DNA from: Ornithodoros turicata
Taxonomy: Eukaryota > Arthropoda > Arachnida > Ixodida > Argasidae
Assembly: GCF_037126465.1 (NCBI RefSeq)
Contig: NC_088205.1
Location: 27,635,482-27,699,481 of the forward strand
Reading direction: 5' to 3'
Length of the DNA stretch: 64,000 nucleotides
Made by a program: the position numbers and the translations under genes. Numbering within the stretch: the stretch's first letter is position 1; each line of letters begins with the position of its first letter. Under the pieces are notes generated by a model that did no database searches, was not told where the DNA came from, and was given only the letters and a program-made list of their open reading frames with translations. This document shows, piece by piece, positions 1-10,324 of the stretch.

Positions 1-60
1 GGCAGAATGTTCCTCCAGCCACCAATCCAGCCCGTGTAGAACCATTTCCTCAAGGACCAT
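1..60 (-). pseudogene. Non-LTR reverse transcriptase fragment (I/R1-type)
   Basis: The reverse complement of the first 60 bases reads EMVLHGLDWWLEEHS in one frame. This closely matches MVLHFVDWWLEKQG, encoded on the minus strand near 59080, which lies in the finger/palm region of the split retrotransposon at 58662-59780. Only about 20 codons are visible before the window edge and the frame is lost by about base 60. It is a 5'-truncated or decayed copy of the same family, running off the left edge. The identification rests on this short motif alone. Confidence 0.6.
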
Positions 61-99
61 GCATAAGCACGACAGTGCATCCGCAGTGCTCTTCGGTCT

Positions 100-235
100 C
101 CGGTTTCATTCATCCTGTACATATACCCTTCATCCTTTTTTGCTTTAGTCGCAACGTGCCCACTGGCGTGTGGCCAACAACGGCATGCTTACCTCGGCAG
201 TACACCCCCTCCCGTATTATAATAATACAGTGCAC
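100..235 (+). repeat. SINE-tail-like fragment
   Basis: The stretch GCTTTAGTCGCAACGTGCCC followed by GTGTGGCCAACAACGGC recurs at about 9465-9500, at 11230-11290, and (reverse complement) at 54200-54260. In each case it is the 3' half of a tRNA-headed SINE. No tRNA-like head is visible here. It ends in a C-rich run and an AT-rich stretch. Confidence 0.45.
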
Positions 236-243
236 ATGAAATG

Positions 244-339
244 AAATGAAAACGCCTAACGTAACATGCTTCAGTTATTTAGCATTTTTGGCCAAAAATG
301 CTAAATAACTGAAGCATGTTACGTTAGGAGTTTTCATTT
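244..339. repeat. Near-perfect 96-bp hairpin
   Basis: Two arms of about 45 bp (AACGCCTAACGTAACATGC... and ...GCATGTTACGTTAGGAGTT) are almost exact reverse complements around a GGCC centre at about 291. I see one mismatch near the outer ends. It has no coding potential and looks like a small fold-back element. It lies between a SINE-tail fragment and an RT fragment. Confidence 0.8.
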
Positions 340-394
340 ACCTCCCCCACTTCATCGTCAAAGTATAATATTTGTCCTTTCATTTACTTTTCCA

Positions 395-856
395 AGGCCT
401 TCGACTACATGGACCATAAAGTTCTGGAGCCTAAACAGCATTGTTATGGCATAAGAAGAGCAGCACTTTCATTAATGAACTTGGTATTTAAAAAACTAGC
501 ACTAGTGTGTCGTAAATTCAACATGGGGTACAGCAGGGAAGCATAGTGGGACTTCTGTTTAATTGTCTACATAAATGACATTGTTAACGCTCGCTCGGAT
601 GCAGAATTTATAATTTATACGCGGACGACGCCAATTCTCCTTTCCTGCACTGAAGGTGATCCTCTTTTGGATATAAAAGCCAATATACTCTTACGCAAAG
701 TGCGGTCGTGGCAGAATCAAATTATTCGAAAATATATGTATCGAAAATTAAAACGATGCTATTTAAACTAAACAATCAGGCAGTTGTTTTGAGCTCTAAT
801 GATAAACTCGGGAGCGATGTCATTAAGATGTGCAATGCGATTAAAAGTCCATGTGT
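395..856 (+). pseudogene. Decayed non-LTR reverse transcriptase (CR1/RTE-like)
   Basis: Translation across shifting frames gives the ordered motifs of a non-LTR RT palm: KAFDYMDHKVL (about 395-430), GVQQGSIVG (about 520-555), YINDIV, then FIIYADDA with the catalytic YADD at about 612-630. Further on come KIKTMLFKLNNQAVVL-type residues of the post-catalytic region (to about 790). At least two frameshifts and lost stretches show it is dead. The YADD tetrad and SKAFD-type motif identify the domain; the clade is uncertain because only about 150 residues remain. The MITE at 857-1034 abuts or interrupts its 3' end. Confidence 0.75.
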
Positions 857-1034
857 ACATGTCAAACTCCTTTACAACGAAACTCAGGGGACAGCAAAAA
901 AAATTTGCAGTAAAGGTATTTTCGTTAAAAAGGATGTCTATTACTGGACCTATAGGGTTCCAGCGGGACCGCAAAAAAATTTGCTGTAGTGGTATTTTCG
1001 TTAAAAAGATGTTCGCTATAAAGGAGTTTGACTG
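857..1034. mobile_element. 178-bp MITE, pogo/Tc1-like termini
   Basis: The ends are inverted repeats: GTCAAACTCCTTTACAACGAA at the left and the reverse complement of CAGTCAAACTCCTTTATAGC at the right. Both are flanked by TA (855-856 and 1035-1036). Inside, AAAAATTTGC..GTATTTTCGTTAAAAAG occurs twice, about 77 bp apart. TA duplication plus a CAGT-like start fits nonautonomous Tc1/mariner/pogo elements. It sits at the 3' edge of the RT fragment. Confidence 0.6.
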
Positions 1035-1048
1035 TAATGGGTAAGTGA

Positions 1049-1137
1049 TGGGCGAAGACACATAAAACAAAGCACAACACGAGGGCTCAAAAAGCCTTAT
1101 AAACCCTCGTGCTGTGTTTCGTTTGTATCTTCGCCCA
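1049..1137. repeat. 89-bp imperfect hairpin
   Basis: The left arm, TGGGCGAAGACACATAAAAC..CACGAGGG, pairs with the right arm, CCCTCGTGCTGTGTTTCGTTTGTATCTTCGCCCA. The composition (A/CA-rich arms, short GC-rich ends) resembles the hairpins at 60472-60550 and 63231-63343 and the 84-bp insertion at 40579-40662. No ORF. Confidence 0.7.
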
Positions 1138-1376
1138 AATCTCCGGCTTGCCTATCATGGATTGAAAGTGACAAAGGTTATGGGTACATTGCGCGGACAC
1201 TTATTCATTCCAGGTACTATTAGAGTATGATACAGGGTGCTTTTTTTAGCTGTACCAGATTATTTGAATAAAAAAAGAAAAGAAACTAGAAGTGTAGTGT
1301 AGATACCCTCTTTCCAGTTGAGTCACGGATATACTCTCGAAGAAAGTGACTCAAAATTCGATAATTAACTCTTTAA

Positions 1377-1960
1377 TTAGGGGATTTCGGGCAAGAGCAA
1401 GACAGCAGAACGGGAGGCAATCATCGTTGAAAGCAATTTTAAATCCTTAAACGAGCACATGCGTTGAAATATCCGTTGCCGAATTTTGCTACGTAAATGA
1501 ACCGAAACTAAAGCGCGCTCCTTCGGGATCCATGACCTTTGGCACTGCCGGCTTATCTGGGCCGAAAGTCGATCTGGCCAACAGATCAGCATCTACTACA
1601 ATCATCTGACTCGCTCCAAAGCACGTGGCCTGTGGTGTCTTACACCGTAGTGTAGTGTGATTCCTTCAGGAATCACCCAGCCTCATCCCTTCGTTCTCAC
1701 GTGCCACGTGATGCACATCCCATAGACCCGATACTACATGGCCCTCCGACGTGGAATGGCTGACGCTCTTTTTGCGCTTGAGAAGTGCCGTGGTTCCGGT
1801 CTCGGCTCATTTGCATAGCAGCAATACATATTTCAACTTACGTGCTCGTCTCAGGGCATTTAACGAGGACGATGGATATAAATAATGAGTGGCTCCAATT
1901 CTGCTGTCTTGCATTTCCCAGAAAACATCTAATTAATAAGTACTCGCGCAGTACTTACAT
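1377..1960. repeat. Pair of inverted copies of a dispersed repeat
   Basis: The minus-strand reading of 1592-1377 and the plus-strand reading of about 1770-1960 share an ordered set of blocks: a TTTCGGTTCATTTRCGTAGCA-like block, ATATTTCAAC, GTGCTCGT, and TTCTGCTGTCTTGC. These are two diverged copies facing each other. A third copy lies at about 62640-62905 (minus; shares GCTCCAAAGCACGTGGC and GATATTTCAACG) and part of a fourth at about 63715-63790 (GTGCTGATCTGTTGGCC). Short ORFs in the copies are similar, but I recognise no protein family. It could be a nonautonomous element or a decayed gene fragment. Confidence 0.5.
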
Positions 1961-2000
1961 ACACTTCCTGACAGGACGTCCGCCTGACCGCATAACCGCA

Positions 2001-2224
2001 CACTCTAAAAACAGAACTTCACCTCATAGCACGCTCTGCGCCAACAATGGCCACGAACGATAGGGGTATCACTTCCTATTTGAAGAGAGAGGAGGATGTT
2101 CACCTTTTTGTGTCAATTATCATATATCCAAATTGACACAAAAAGGCGTACGCCTCCCTCTCTGTCCTCGAATCAGAAGCGACAACCCGTAGCATTCGCG
2201 GCAATGGTTTGCGCAGAGCGTGCT
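2001..2224. mobile_element. Hairpin MITE, GGCGTACGCC family (3' end lost)
   Basis: It begins CACTCTAAAAACAGAACTTC, the same terminus as copies at 8685, 9613 and 10031. The centre is two complementary arms with GGCGTACGCC and TTGACACAAAAAGG around 2150. The right terminus is replaced by a (CACCAT/CACC)n-rich tract at about 2225-2265 that resembles a SINE tail, so the copy is truncated. Confidence 0.75.
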
Positions 2225-2299
2225 TTCACCATCACCACCTCCACCACCTGCGATGGTGATGGCGATGGTGACGCGATAAAGAAAAAAATGGGGATGTAA

Positions 2300-2855
2300 G
2301 TTTCGACGAGGATGAACTGGCTACCCCAGTACGCTTACACACAGAAAGTACAAACAGATGACGAGATGATGAAGAAACAAAGAGATGATGACCAGAGAAG
2401 AACAGAGATGATTATGGAGTTCACCATGTAGTTCAAAAGTTTCGGCCACGTGAGTGTAAAATCTCCTGCAAAAACGACATTTGTGTAGCTTTCATGTTTT
2501 TTTTTTAAATAAAAGTATGTAACGAATAAAAATGACACCCGGTATATACCGCCTTAATACAATCACACTAAATTCTTCCCGTTTGGTTTGGGACCTAGCA
2601 AGTGGTATGGCTGCCTACTGCATGCACACACATGCACAGAGAAAAGGTACTTCACACTATTATAGATCTTCCATACTGCCATACTACAAAAGGACTCTGA
2701 GTTATTATATTTGATTATCAATAGTTGGAGGCTTTACAACAGCAGGTTGTCTCTGCCACATCCGGAACAGCAACCAAACCAATAAAGCCTTTTTGTGGTT
2801 ACTCCAGCTTTCACTTAACAGCGTCCTTTTTAGTCAATATTATCCCTTGCAGGCA
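2300..2855. other. No recognisable feature
   Basis: Mixed-composition DNA with short chance ORFs. I see no motif, repeat or conserved block here. Confidence 0.4.
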
Positions 2856-3737
2856 TACAGGGTGTCCCAGAAAACGTGTCATTCAATTATAATAAAGAGA
2901 CTACGCCACCTAGAATCATGCGATCAACAGCATTTGTTCTTATTAGGTTTTTGCCACCTCCTAATGTGAATGTCATGTACTCCAAGTTTAATTATGTAAA
3001 TATTTGCGAACTGAACTCGGAAATTCGCCAAGTAAAGGTCACTTTTTTACCCCACCAATATGAAGAGCGTGCCGAATTCACTCAAATTCATGATAATTTG
3101 TCAGTGATATTCACGAGCTATTCCATCGGAAAAAATAGCCGAATATCATGCTTTTCGGAGTACCGGACCATAGCGCGCGATGATTTTTTGAGCGCAATCG
3201 CTCTCAGTGCGACGAAAGGAGGTTCCGAAGCCAGCCCACAGAGTGGTAGTAGAAAAAGTAACAGTTCCTAAAATTGGGAGAGAGAAAGCATTATCCCAGC
3301 GAAAGTCGAACGTGGTAAGTCGTGCCTGTTTTATCTCTTTCTGCGATGTCGAGGAGGGCTGGGTTTCCAACCTCCTTTCGTCGGACTGACATAGATCGCG
3401 CTGAAAAATTCATCGTGCGCTATTCCGTGCGACCTCCGTAGAGCATGCTGTTCGGCATTTTTTCCGATGGGATAGCTCCTGAATATCTCTGTCCCTTATC
3501 ATTACTTTGACTAAATTAGACACGCTCTTCACATTGGTGGGGTAAAAAAGTGACCTTTACTAGGCAAATTTCCGACTTAAGCTCGCAAAAATTTACATAA
3601 TTAAACTTACGTTACATGACATTCACATGAGGAGGTGGCAAAAACCCAGTAAGAACAAATGCCATTGACCGCATGACTCTAGGTGGTGTAGTTTTTTTTA
3701 TTATAATTCAATGACACGTTTTCTGGGACACCCTGTA
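2856..3737. mobile_element. 880-bp fold-back element, CAGGGTGTCC termini
   Basis: The two halves are reverse complements over about 400 bp each. The outer arms read TACAGGGTGTCCCAGAAAAC and, at the right, GTTTTCTGGGACACCCTGTA. The inner arms match through AAAGGTCACTTTTTTACCCC and CCTCCTTTCGTC. Both ends carry TA, suggesting a TA target. The arms differ by scattered substitutions, so it is old. Short ORFs span the arms but resemble nothing known. Confidence 0.85.
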
Positions 3738-4354
3738 TACTGCAGGCAACATTATCCCTTTCGTCTCCGGACTCCATGGTTTCGAATCAATTCCAATCCG
3801 GATAACGAATGCGACAATTCAATGTGCCTCTATCCATAAATTCAATGTCGATATCGACGTTGTTTGTCATAAGAGAAATGATGCTCTAGATTTTCCCGTT
3901 TCGGTAACCACATCATATTCTTCCTGCACACGTATTTGCACTACGCATATGTTTGCTTGTTCCATTCTTTCAATAAACATACCCCCCCCCCCCCCGTACT
4001 GTGGTTGATACGATATTTTTCTTTCGGCTTGTACGAGGGGGTATCAAAAAGTTCTTCGTTTTTCCTTCTTTTTCTTTTTCCTATAATGCGAGTTACATTA
4101 GCATTTATATTGTACGATGATTTTCTTTTCACCGCTGCACAGCTGTGTGAGAGACGAGAATTTGTGACTTCTGCGGGTTTTTGCTTGTTCTCATTTCACA
4201 ATAGACCTCTCCCTGTTTGTAAACAAATGACGTCATAGTGATCGACGGCGCCACCGGATTGGTAGAGTTGAACTATGCTCAAATGGGGCGAACAAGGTCG
4301 CGCCCGAAAACCACGGTCTTGACGAAAACCACGGAGACAGCGAACAAGCAGAGA
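3738..4354. other. No gene; C homopolymer
   Basis: Contains a run of about 13 C at 3982-3995 and pyrimidine-rich DNA to about 4085. No domain or repeat boundary is recognised. Confidence 0.4.
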
Positions 4355-4496
4355 GTCGAACCGAACCCGAACCGGAAACCGTTATTAACCGTTACTTTTG
4401 GCCGAACCGGAACTGAACCGAACCGAAAGAGTCGACGCCATCTTGGAGCTGAACCGGAAAAAAATGCCGGTTTCCGGTTCAAATAACGGTTCACAC
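4355..4496. repeat. Degenerate GAACCG-hexamer tract, copy 1
   Basis: Starts GTCGAACCGAACCCGAACCG, continues as imperfect GAACCG/GAACTG units, then ATCTTGGAGCTGAACCGG and an inverted stretch (GGTTTCCGGTTC, AACGGTTCA). The same order of blocks appears at 16688-16856 and, reversed, at 8091-8223 and 17765-17885. The open frames through it are a by-product of the hexamer period. Probably the body of a nonautonomous DNA element. Confidence 0.7.
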
Positions 4497-4499
4497 GGA

Positions 4500-5565
4500 A
4501 TTAAGTGCGAAACTTTGGATGTTGTGCATGAACAAAAAAACAATTTTTCGTATTTTAGCTTCATTTATTACCTTCGTAGACATCGTCTTTCTTGCCGAAA
4601 AAGTCGTGCCCTGCAACAATGATTTGGATCTTCTTGAGTCACGAAATAGCAACAGATAGTAACTGGTAACTGCCAGGACTACTAACGTCTAAGACATACA
4701 CATAAATATATATAAGAATTAAAGGTCAACAGGACATTAGGGACAGTTTTGTTTTGGGTAGTAGTCATTAAGTGACATATTATAATAATATACTAATCAG
4801 AGTCAGCTATACACAGGGTGTCCTGGCGCTGCATTTCAAGATCAGTCCGTTTGCAACAAAAACCTGTAAGTTTTTCTTTGACAGCGCTATGTCTTCGAGA
4901 TCCTCTCTACCGTTATCGCAGGCATCCTGTACATAAATACCAATACGCGGACCAACCGACGTATATGTCGTCGGCTGTGCGACCTTCGGTCTTTCAAATA
5001 TTCTCCCCTTCGTTTTTTTCTATTTCTTCTTCTGTTCTCTTGCACGTAATGCATTGCGAAAGCAAACTACCTGAGCTCAGCTCTAGCACGTATTCGTGTA
5101 TACAACGCTGCACCATAATTCCCAACGTGTGCGCGTGTGAACTTACATAAGCCCCTTATACGCTAGCCACACTTCATGAAACGGATTGGCGGTAAGTTCA
5201 CCTCCTCATCAACTATCATCTTGTGTGGCGTCGTTCTCTCCTGGCTTGTTGAAAGCAGGGGCGTGTTGAAAAAACGCAGTCATTCGGGACGATGGTTACT
5301 CAGGAGGTGAAGTTACTGTCATTCCGTTTAAAGCATTAAGTTTGCCGCGTGCCTAGGGTACTAGAAAGTAAAGCACCGGCCACACTCATGCTGGTCAGAA
5401 TGAAAAGAACATGCCAAGTTGGCTTTCTTTGTGGATTTAAAATAAAAGAAGCCAAAAACGACCATACTAGCTGACACAGTATCTAAAACTCGCCAGTGGG
5501 TCTAAAATGAGTCGAACTCTCTGTTTGCACTTGCTTTGTCTTTGTTCCACAGACACTTCACGCTA
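4500..5565. other. Unassigned DNA with a solo CAGGGTGT terminus
   Basis: At 4812-4830 the sequence TACACAGGGTGTCCTGG matches the terminus of the fold-back family at 2856 and 41759, but no partner end follows. The rest holds no motif I can name. Confidence 0.4.
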
Positions 5566-7632
5566 CACTCTTAACTCCGTACCCTTTAGTAAAGGGTAAA
5601 AAATCGCAATATTTTACCCTCTATTTCAGAAGCTACCAGGTACCCTCTGAGTGACACCTTTTATAAAAGTTACAAGGAAACCCACTAATTAGAGGTTACG
5701 GCCTTCAATCCAGCACCTGCCCGTAAAGGTTACGCCAATGCGGCTTTTTATACAAGATGTTCATTTTTATTCGCAACAGAGTAGCGCTCATTTGGCAGGT
5801 GGGTTATGTGAATCTTTGCTAATTAGTCGATCCGTAGTTACAAACACATGCGTCAGGAAATGTCGGAAATGTCTGTAACTACGGATGGGTTAATTTGCGA
5901 AAATTAACATAACCCACCTGTCAAATGAGCGCTGGTGCGATGCGAATAAAAACAAACACCCTGTGCGTGGGATATGGACAGACATTTACGGAACACACCA
6001 CGGTACCAAAATGAACCAGCAGAAAAGGAGATCTTGAACATATGTATATTACAAAAACAGAAGTCTGTCGAGAGGTGACACATTGTGCACAAGTGCGATT
6101 CTGGTGTGAGGAGAAACCATGGTCGCTTTACCATGTATGTGGAAAAAAGAACTATCTTCTAAGTGAGAAGCAATGCATAAAAGTGCGAGGAAGCTAGCGA
6201 GTCAAAACAACTGACCTATGTTTGCTAAGCCGAACACACCCAACGAAATGGAGAACTGCAGCAGAAAAAAATTTATTCCACATTCGTGTTGCAGAGGCGA
6301 GCGCAAATGGCAATACAGTATTACATAAAACGCACACAACCTTGAGGAATATGAGTGTACAGTAACGCAGGAGACACTACCTTACTGCGTTATCAGCGTT
6401 GGAGGCGCTCTGGGACGAGTTTGTGAGGTACTGCATTGCGCTGGTGACGGTATGTGAACCTGCATGTGGGATCCTGGGAACAAAAGTTTGGGCAATGAGA
6501 GTAACATTTACGGAACCATTCAAATCCGTACAAAGCACAAGGTACAAAGCAGCATAAATGCGGGAAGGCGTTCACTCCGCGATTGAGTCTTAGAATATCG
6601 TAAGAATACAACAAGTAGGAAGCTGCGAATTATATATCTCGATGCATATATCCGCAGCTCGCAAAATGCACGCCGGTGTATTGACTTGGCGACCAAGTAA
6701 GAGCAGAAAAGTAGCAAGCGTAAGTGGCGTTCATATGCAGGACCGCAAAACGCTTGCCATAATCACAACAAACCTGCGCTAAGAGCTCTTGCTATCAAAA
6801 TAACGCACGTACCTAGCACAAAATGTACACTTACCCAGTGTATGAAGTGTGTGAATTAGGGCTGCGGTGGTGACGTTCGTTTTCGGTTATATATTCTTTG
6901 CAATCTTCGCCCTCACTACACTTTCCCCTGAGAACACCGAAAATATACTTGTTTGCTAGCGACATCTAGCTTTTCCGTTGTTCCTGACGATACTATGATA
7001 AACGCGAGGAAAACCACTGATTAAAACAGATTACACTTGTTAACGGACGGACGACGAGCGTTAAGCGTTTCAAGGAAACCGCTCTCAGTGTGGATAGACC
7101 TAGACCAGGCTCGGCTACGCAGCGAAATCGAAAATCTTGGTGGTTGCGGCATTGACAATTGTTTTCCACCCTTTAGAAAGAAACATACTATCAGTATTTC
7201 AGACTGCGAACTTATAATCTGTGTTCATACAGCATTGATAACATGTAGTTGACGAATAGGTGAGGCTGAAACAGATAAAAAATAACAGCGTAGATTCGCA
7301 ACTGTCGTCTCGAATGGGAGGCTGAAACGCGGCATTATGCTGAAAAACAAAAGGAAAACAAACGATAAGAAACTAACAAAGAGATTATCGTTGGAGATTT
7401 CGCTTAGAAGTTACAGTGTCGGAGTAGAGGGTACATTTATAAGTTACAACAAGCTGTTTTTGTTTTTTCCGAGATGTAACTTCTACTCGTGTTGTAAAGA
7501 CATGACCTTGGTCGCTTTTAACCTCTAAATATACGTTACAGTGGTGTAACCTATAAGAAATCTCGAAATCTACGTCTATACAGAAGTTACATGTTTCTAA
7601 AAGTTACAATAAAAGGTACGGGTTTAAGAGTG
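5566..7632. mobile_element. 2.07-kb TIR element, CACTCTTAA termini
   Basis: Left end TA|CACTCTTAACTCCGTACC; right end GGTACGGGTTTAAGAGTG|TA. The inverted termini match over about 18 bp with TA on both sides. Sub-terminal GTTACA repeats occur near both ends (AGTTACAAGG about 5668; AAGTTACA at 7406, 7582, 7600). No transposase is visible, so it is nonautonomous. A separate 213-bp fold-back (5752-5964) is nested inside. The terminus is of the same general CACTCT type as several other elements in the window. Confidence 0.7.
5752..5964. mobile_element. 213-bp fold-back nested in the 5566-7632 element
   Basis: Arms share TTTTTATTCGCA, AGCGCTCATTTG, CAGGTGGGTTATGT and CCGTAGTTAC in inverted order. 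The right end reads AACACCCTGTG, the reverse of ACAGGGTGTT, and the left is a degraded form. That places it in the CAGGGTGT fold-back group with the elements at 2856, 39630 and 41759. Confidence 0.7.
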
Positions 7633-8090
7633 TAACGCCGAGCACGGCGGCGGCCAGTGCTGACACAATAACGTGCCCTTTACACATAAAGTCCCCGAGC
7701 TCACGATCGCAGCATTCCAATCCAACTACATACCATGAAGCGTCGTTATTTGATTAACGTGTATTCGCGATCCTGACTGGTAACGAATAATTTCAGTTAC
7801 TTAAATTACTTAGGCCAAGGTAGCAGGCTTGGTTGACAGATATTCCTGGTGAGATTCCGCTAACAACCCCGTGACCTGAGCTAACGTGCGGGGAAAGTCA
7901 ACCCAAACCAGTAATTCATGGGTATGCTCTTGTAACCGCTACTAATCTGTCTTTCATGTCGCACAAACTCTTTCAAAATCCTGAACGACCACTGACGCCT
8001 TCCTGCCCACTTCAAACACTGTATAACACACACACACACACGGAAGCTTCTTTTAACCTGCCTGTTGTGCTTCGCTCCCGTCGTTCCTGA
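7633..8090. other. No gene; short CA microsatellite
   Basis: A (CA)n run lies at about 8025-8041. Otherwise nothing is recognised. Confidence 0.4.
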
Positions 8091-8223
8091 ACTGGTTCGG
8101 GAACCGAACCGTTTGGAAAGAACCGGTTTGAACCATTATAATTGCCTTCTAGACCTGAACCGGATCCGAACCCTTATCGCCGAACCTAAACCCGAACCGG
8201 ACCGTTAAACGTTTCGGTTCGAC
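8091..8223. repeat. Degenerate GAACCG-hexamer tract, copy 2
   Basis: GGTTCGGGAACCGAACCG at the left, then GAACCGGTTTGAACC, TGAACCGGATCCGAACCC and a TTTCGGTTCGACTCTCTGC end. It is in opposite orientation to copy 1, whose left end is the reverse complement of this right end. Confidence 0.7.
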
Positions 8224-8352
8224 TCTCTGCGAACAAGTGCCCATTCGTGGAAACCAGCTCTCCCCTTCCGATCTGTTTCGGCTTCAGTCTGTCTAGCAAC
8301 GTCATGATGACGTTTCTCGAGTACAGGTTTATTCGCAAATAAAGAACAGAAA

Positions 8353-8445
8353 CATTTGCTGAAAATAGGGGCGTACGCCATTTTTGTGGTATTATGCAGT
8401 TCATAATTGCCACAAAAATGGCGTACCTCCCCATTTTCATGGAGA
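8353..8445. repeat. Isolated core of a GGCGTACGCC hairpin MITE
   Basis: GGGGCGTACGCCATTTTTGTGG pairs with CCACAAAAATGGCGTACC around the centre at about 8396. This is the same core as the full element at 10031-10279, but the CACTCT termini are missing. Confidence 0.65.
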
Positions 8446-8576
8446 GAACGTTGCCATTTGGGATGATGGTTGAGATGGTTGACTAGGTTGACCACATGGT
8501 TGACATGGTAGGCCACATGGTTGACCTAGAGATGGTTGACTAGGAGCGGGTGCAATGCGGTGAAGCTCTGCCTCCA

Positions 8577-9042
8577 GAGTGTGGCTACGATGATGTCATT
8601 CCACAACGAGAATGGGAGGTGATCCGGGTTCGATAATCCGGGCGCCGACTGTGCTGTCTGGATGTTTTTCCTTGGTTTTCCTTACACTCTAAAAAACATA
8701 ACTAAACCGCATAGCACGCTCTGAGCCAACCATTGCCACTAATGATAGGGTTATCGCTTCTCATTCGAAGAGAGAGGGGGCGTACGCCTTTTTATCTCAG
8801 TTATCACATACCCAACTTGACACAAAAAGGCGTACCCCCCCTCTCTCTCTCTCTTCGAATCAAGAAGCGATAACTCAGCGATGAAGTTCAGTTTTTAGAG
8901 TACAAACGGGGGCTTTAAGACAAATGTTCCGCAGTTCCCTGTGAAATCTGCCCAGGGCTGACGATCGCCCTCTGCGATAGTCGTGGCGTTGCCCGCTTGA
9001 GCGTGACCGATACGACAAACAGTTCCATCACCACCACCTCTG
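8577..9042 (+). mobile_element. tRNA-headed SINE split by a MITE
   Basis: The upstream part (to 8684) has a B-box-like GGGTTCGATAATCC at about 8626-8639, then GACTGTGCTGTCTGGATGTTTTTCC, which corresponds to the SINEs at 30211 and 51590. After the MITE at 8685-8900 the SINE resumes with GGGGGCTTTAAGACAAATG..CAGTTCCC and ends in a (CATCACCACC) tract at about 9028-9042. The head is diverged and the A box is unclear. Confidence 0.65.
8685..8900. mobile_element. Hairpin MITE inserted in a SINE
   Basis: CACTCTAAAAAACATAAC at the left and GTTCAGTTTTTAGAG at the right, with TA at 8683-8684 and 8901-8902. The centre is GGCGTACGCC hairpin arms with CTCTCTCTCT expansions. It interrupts a SINE, so it is the younger of the two. 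Confidence 0.75.
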
Positions 9043-9147
9043 TTTATGCAGTCCATCACAGGTTATGTTAATCGTCACAAAACCGTGATCTCACCGTGAT
9101 CCTACCAATCAAGAATGAAAACGGTATCATTCTGTGCAAGCGTTATG

Positions 9148-9390
9148 CACTCTCAAAACATAACTTCACCGCACAGCACGCTCCTAGCCAACGGTTATGT
9201 CGAATGGCACCGTCATCTCCCCCGACTTGTTGAAAACGGGAGGCGTATGTCTTTCTGTGACACTTATGCAGTTATTATGATTGACACAAAAAGGCGTACG
9301 CCCGGCGCTTTCACCAAATCAGGGGGTGATAAAGGTAATATTCTGTGCAATTTTTGGCCTTCACCGTGCTATGTGGTGAAGTTCTGTTTA
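9148..9390. mobile_element. Hairpin MITE, GGCGTACGCC family
   Basis: Starts CACTCTCAAAACATAACTTC and ends GGTGAAGTTCTGTTTACTA. The central arms carry AGGCGTATG and AGGCGTACGCC. It is diverged from the neighbouring copies, and part of the right arm is rearranged (TTTTTGGCCTTC insertion). Confidence 0.65.
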
Positions 9391-9605
9391 CTACCCATGC
9401 ACCCTCTACGCATCTCCATTCTTCTATGCAACCTCTATCCTCCATCAGTCTTTCCGTTTTCTTTCTATGGTCGTGACGACGCCCGCTTCTGTGTGGCCAA
9501 CAACGGCGAGGCGATCCTACCATTACACCCCCCCCCCCCTGTTTACTACGGCAAGCAGTTCCACCATCACCACCATCACTACCACCACCACCACCTCTGT
9601 TTTAG
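9391..9605 (+). repeat. SINE-tail-like segment ending in CACCAC microsatellite
   Basis: GGTCGTGACGACGCCCGCTT and GTGTGGCCAACAACGGCGAG repeat the 3' half of the SINEs at 8901, 11128 and 54187. They are followed by poly-C and a (CACCAT/CACCAC)n tail at about 9561-9597. The (CACC)n tail looks like the 3' signature of this SINE type. Confidence 0.55.
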
Positions 9606-9612
9606 GAGTGTG

Positions 9613-9858
9613 CACTTTAAAACCAGAGCTTCACCGCATAGCACGCTCTGCGCCAACCATTGTTACGAACGATAGGGTTATCGCTTCTGATTCGAAGAGA
9701 CAGGGGGGCTTACGCCTTTTTATGTCAATTATCATACATACAAGTTGTCACAAAAAGGCGTACGCCCCACTCTCTCGTTCGAATCAGATGCGATAACCCT
9801 ATCGTTTGTGGCAATAGTTGGTGCAGAGCGTGCAATGCGGTGAAGTTCTGATTTAGTG
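9613..9858. mobile_element. Hairpin MITE, GGCGTACGCC family (best-preserved long form)
   Basis: CACTTTAAAACCAGAGCTTC at the left, GAAGTTCTGATTTAGTG at the right. The long inverted arms include CGCATAGCACGCTCTG, AACGATAGGGTTATCG and TTCGAAGAGA. Nearly the whole element can fold into one hairpin. Confidence 0.75.
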
Positions 9859-9864
9859 TATGGC

Positions 9865-10028
9865 CAACCATCATCCCGAGTGACAACGCTCTCTCCCTTG
9901 ATTTGATACTGGAGGCGTACGCCATTTGTGTGGCCGTCATGAACGGCATAATACCATAAAAATGGCGTACGTCTCCCGTTTTTTGCAAAGCAACGAAAGG
10001 AACGTTGCCACTCGGGATGATGGTTGGC
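9865..10028. mobile_element. Hairpin MITE core without termini
   Basis: GCCAACCATCATCCCGAGTG at the left pairs with CACTCGGGATGATGGTTGGC at the right. The centre has GGCGTACGCC and GGCGTACGTC. It directly abuts the full element at 10031. The CACTCT termini are absent. Confidence 0.65.
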
Positions 10029-10030
10029 TA

Positions 10031-10279
10031 CACTCTTAGAAATGAACTTCACCGCATAGCACACTCCTAGCCAACCATAATCTCGAATGATATCATTGTC
10101 TGCCCTGATTTGCTGAAAACGGGAGGCGTACGCCATTTTTGTGACAATTATGAACAGCTTAAGTGTCATAAAAAAGGCGTACGCCTACCGTTTTGAACAA
10201 ATCAGGGCACATAGCGATATCATTCGAGGTGGTGGTTGGCTAGGAGCGTGCTATGCGGCGAAGTTCATTTTTAAGAGTG
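10031..10279. mobile_element. Complete 249-bp hairpin MITE
   Basis: TA|CACTCTTAGAAATGAACTTC on the left, GAAGTTCATTTTTAAGAGTG|TA on the right. Almost the whole element is self-complementary, with GGAGGCGTACGCC and its reverse at the centre. It is the clearest evidence of TA target duplication and of the ends of this family. No ORF. Confidence 0.85.
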
Positions 10280-10324
10280 TAGGAGCGTGTATTTTGGCAT
10301 CACCTCCCCCCTCCCCCTGTTTTG

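Noticed and set aside
4279..4494. Protein-coding ORFs through the GAACCG tracts
   Set aside because: Open frames on both strands arise from the 6-bp period; the peptides are low-complexity and the tract recurs at five other sites.
9115..9675. 186-codon ORF with a His-rich run
   Set aside because: The His run is the translated (CACCAT)n SINE tail and the rest is MITE sequence.
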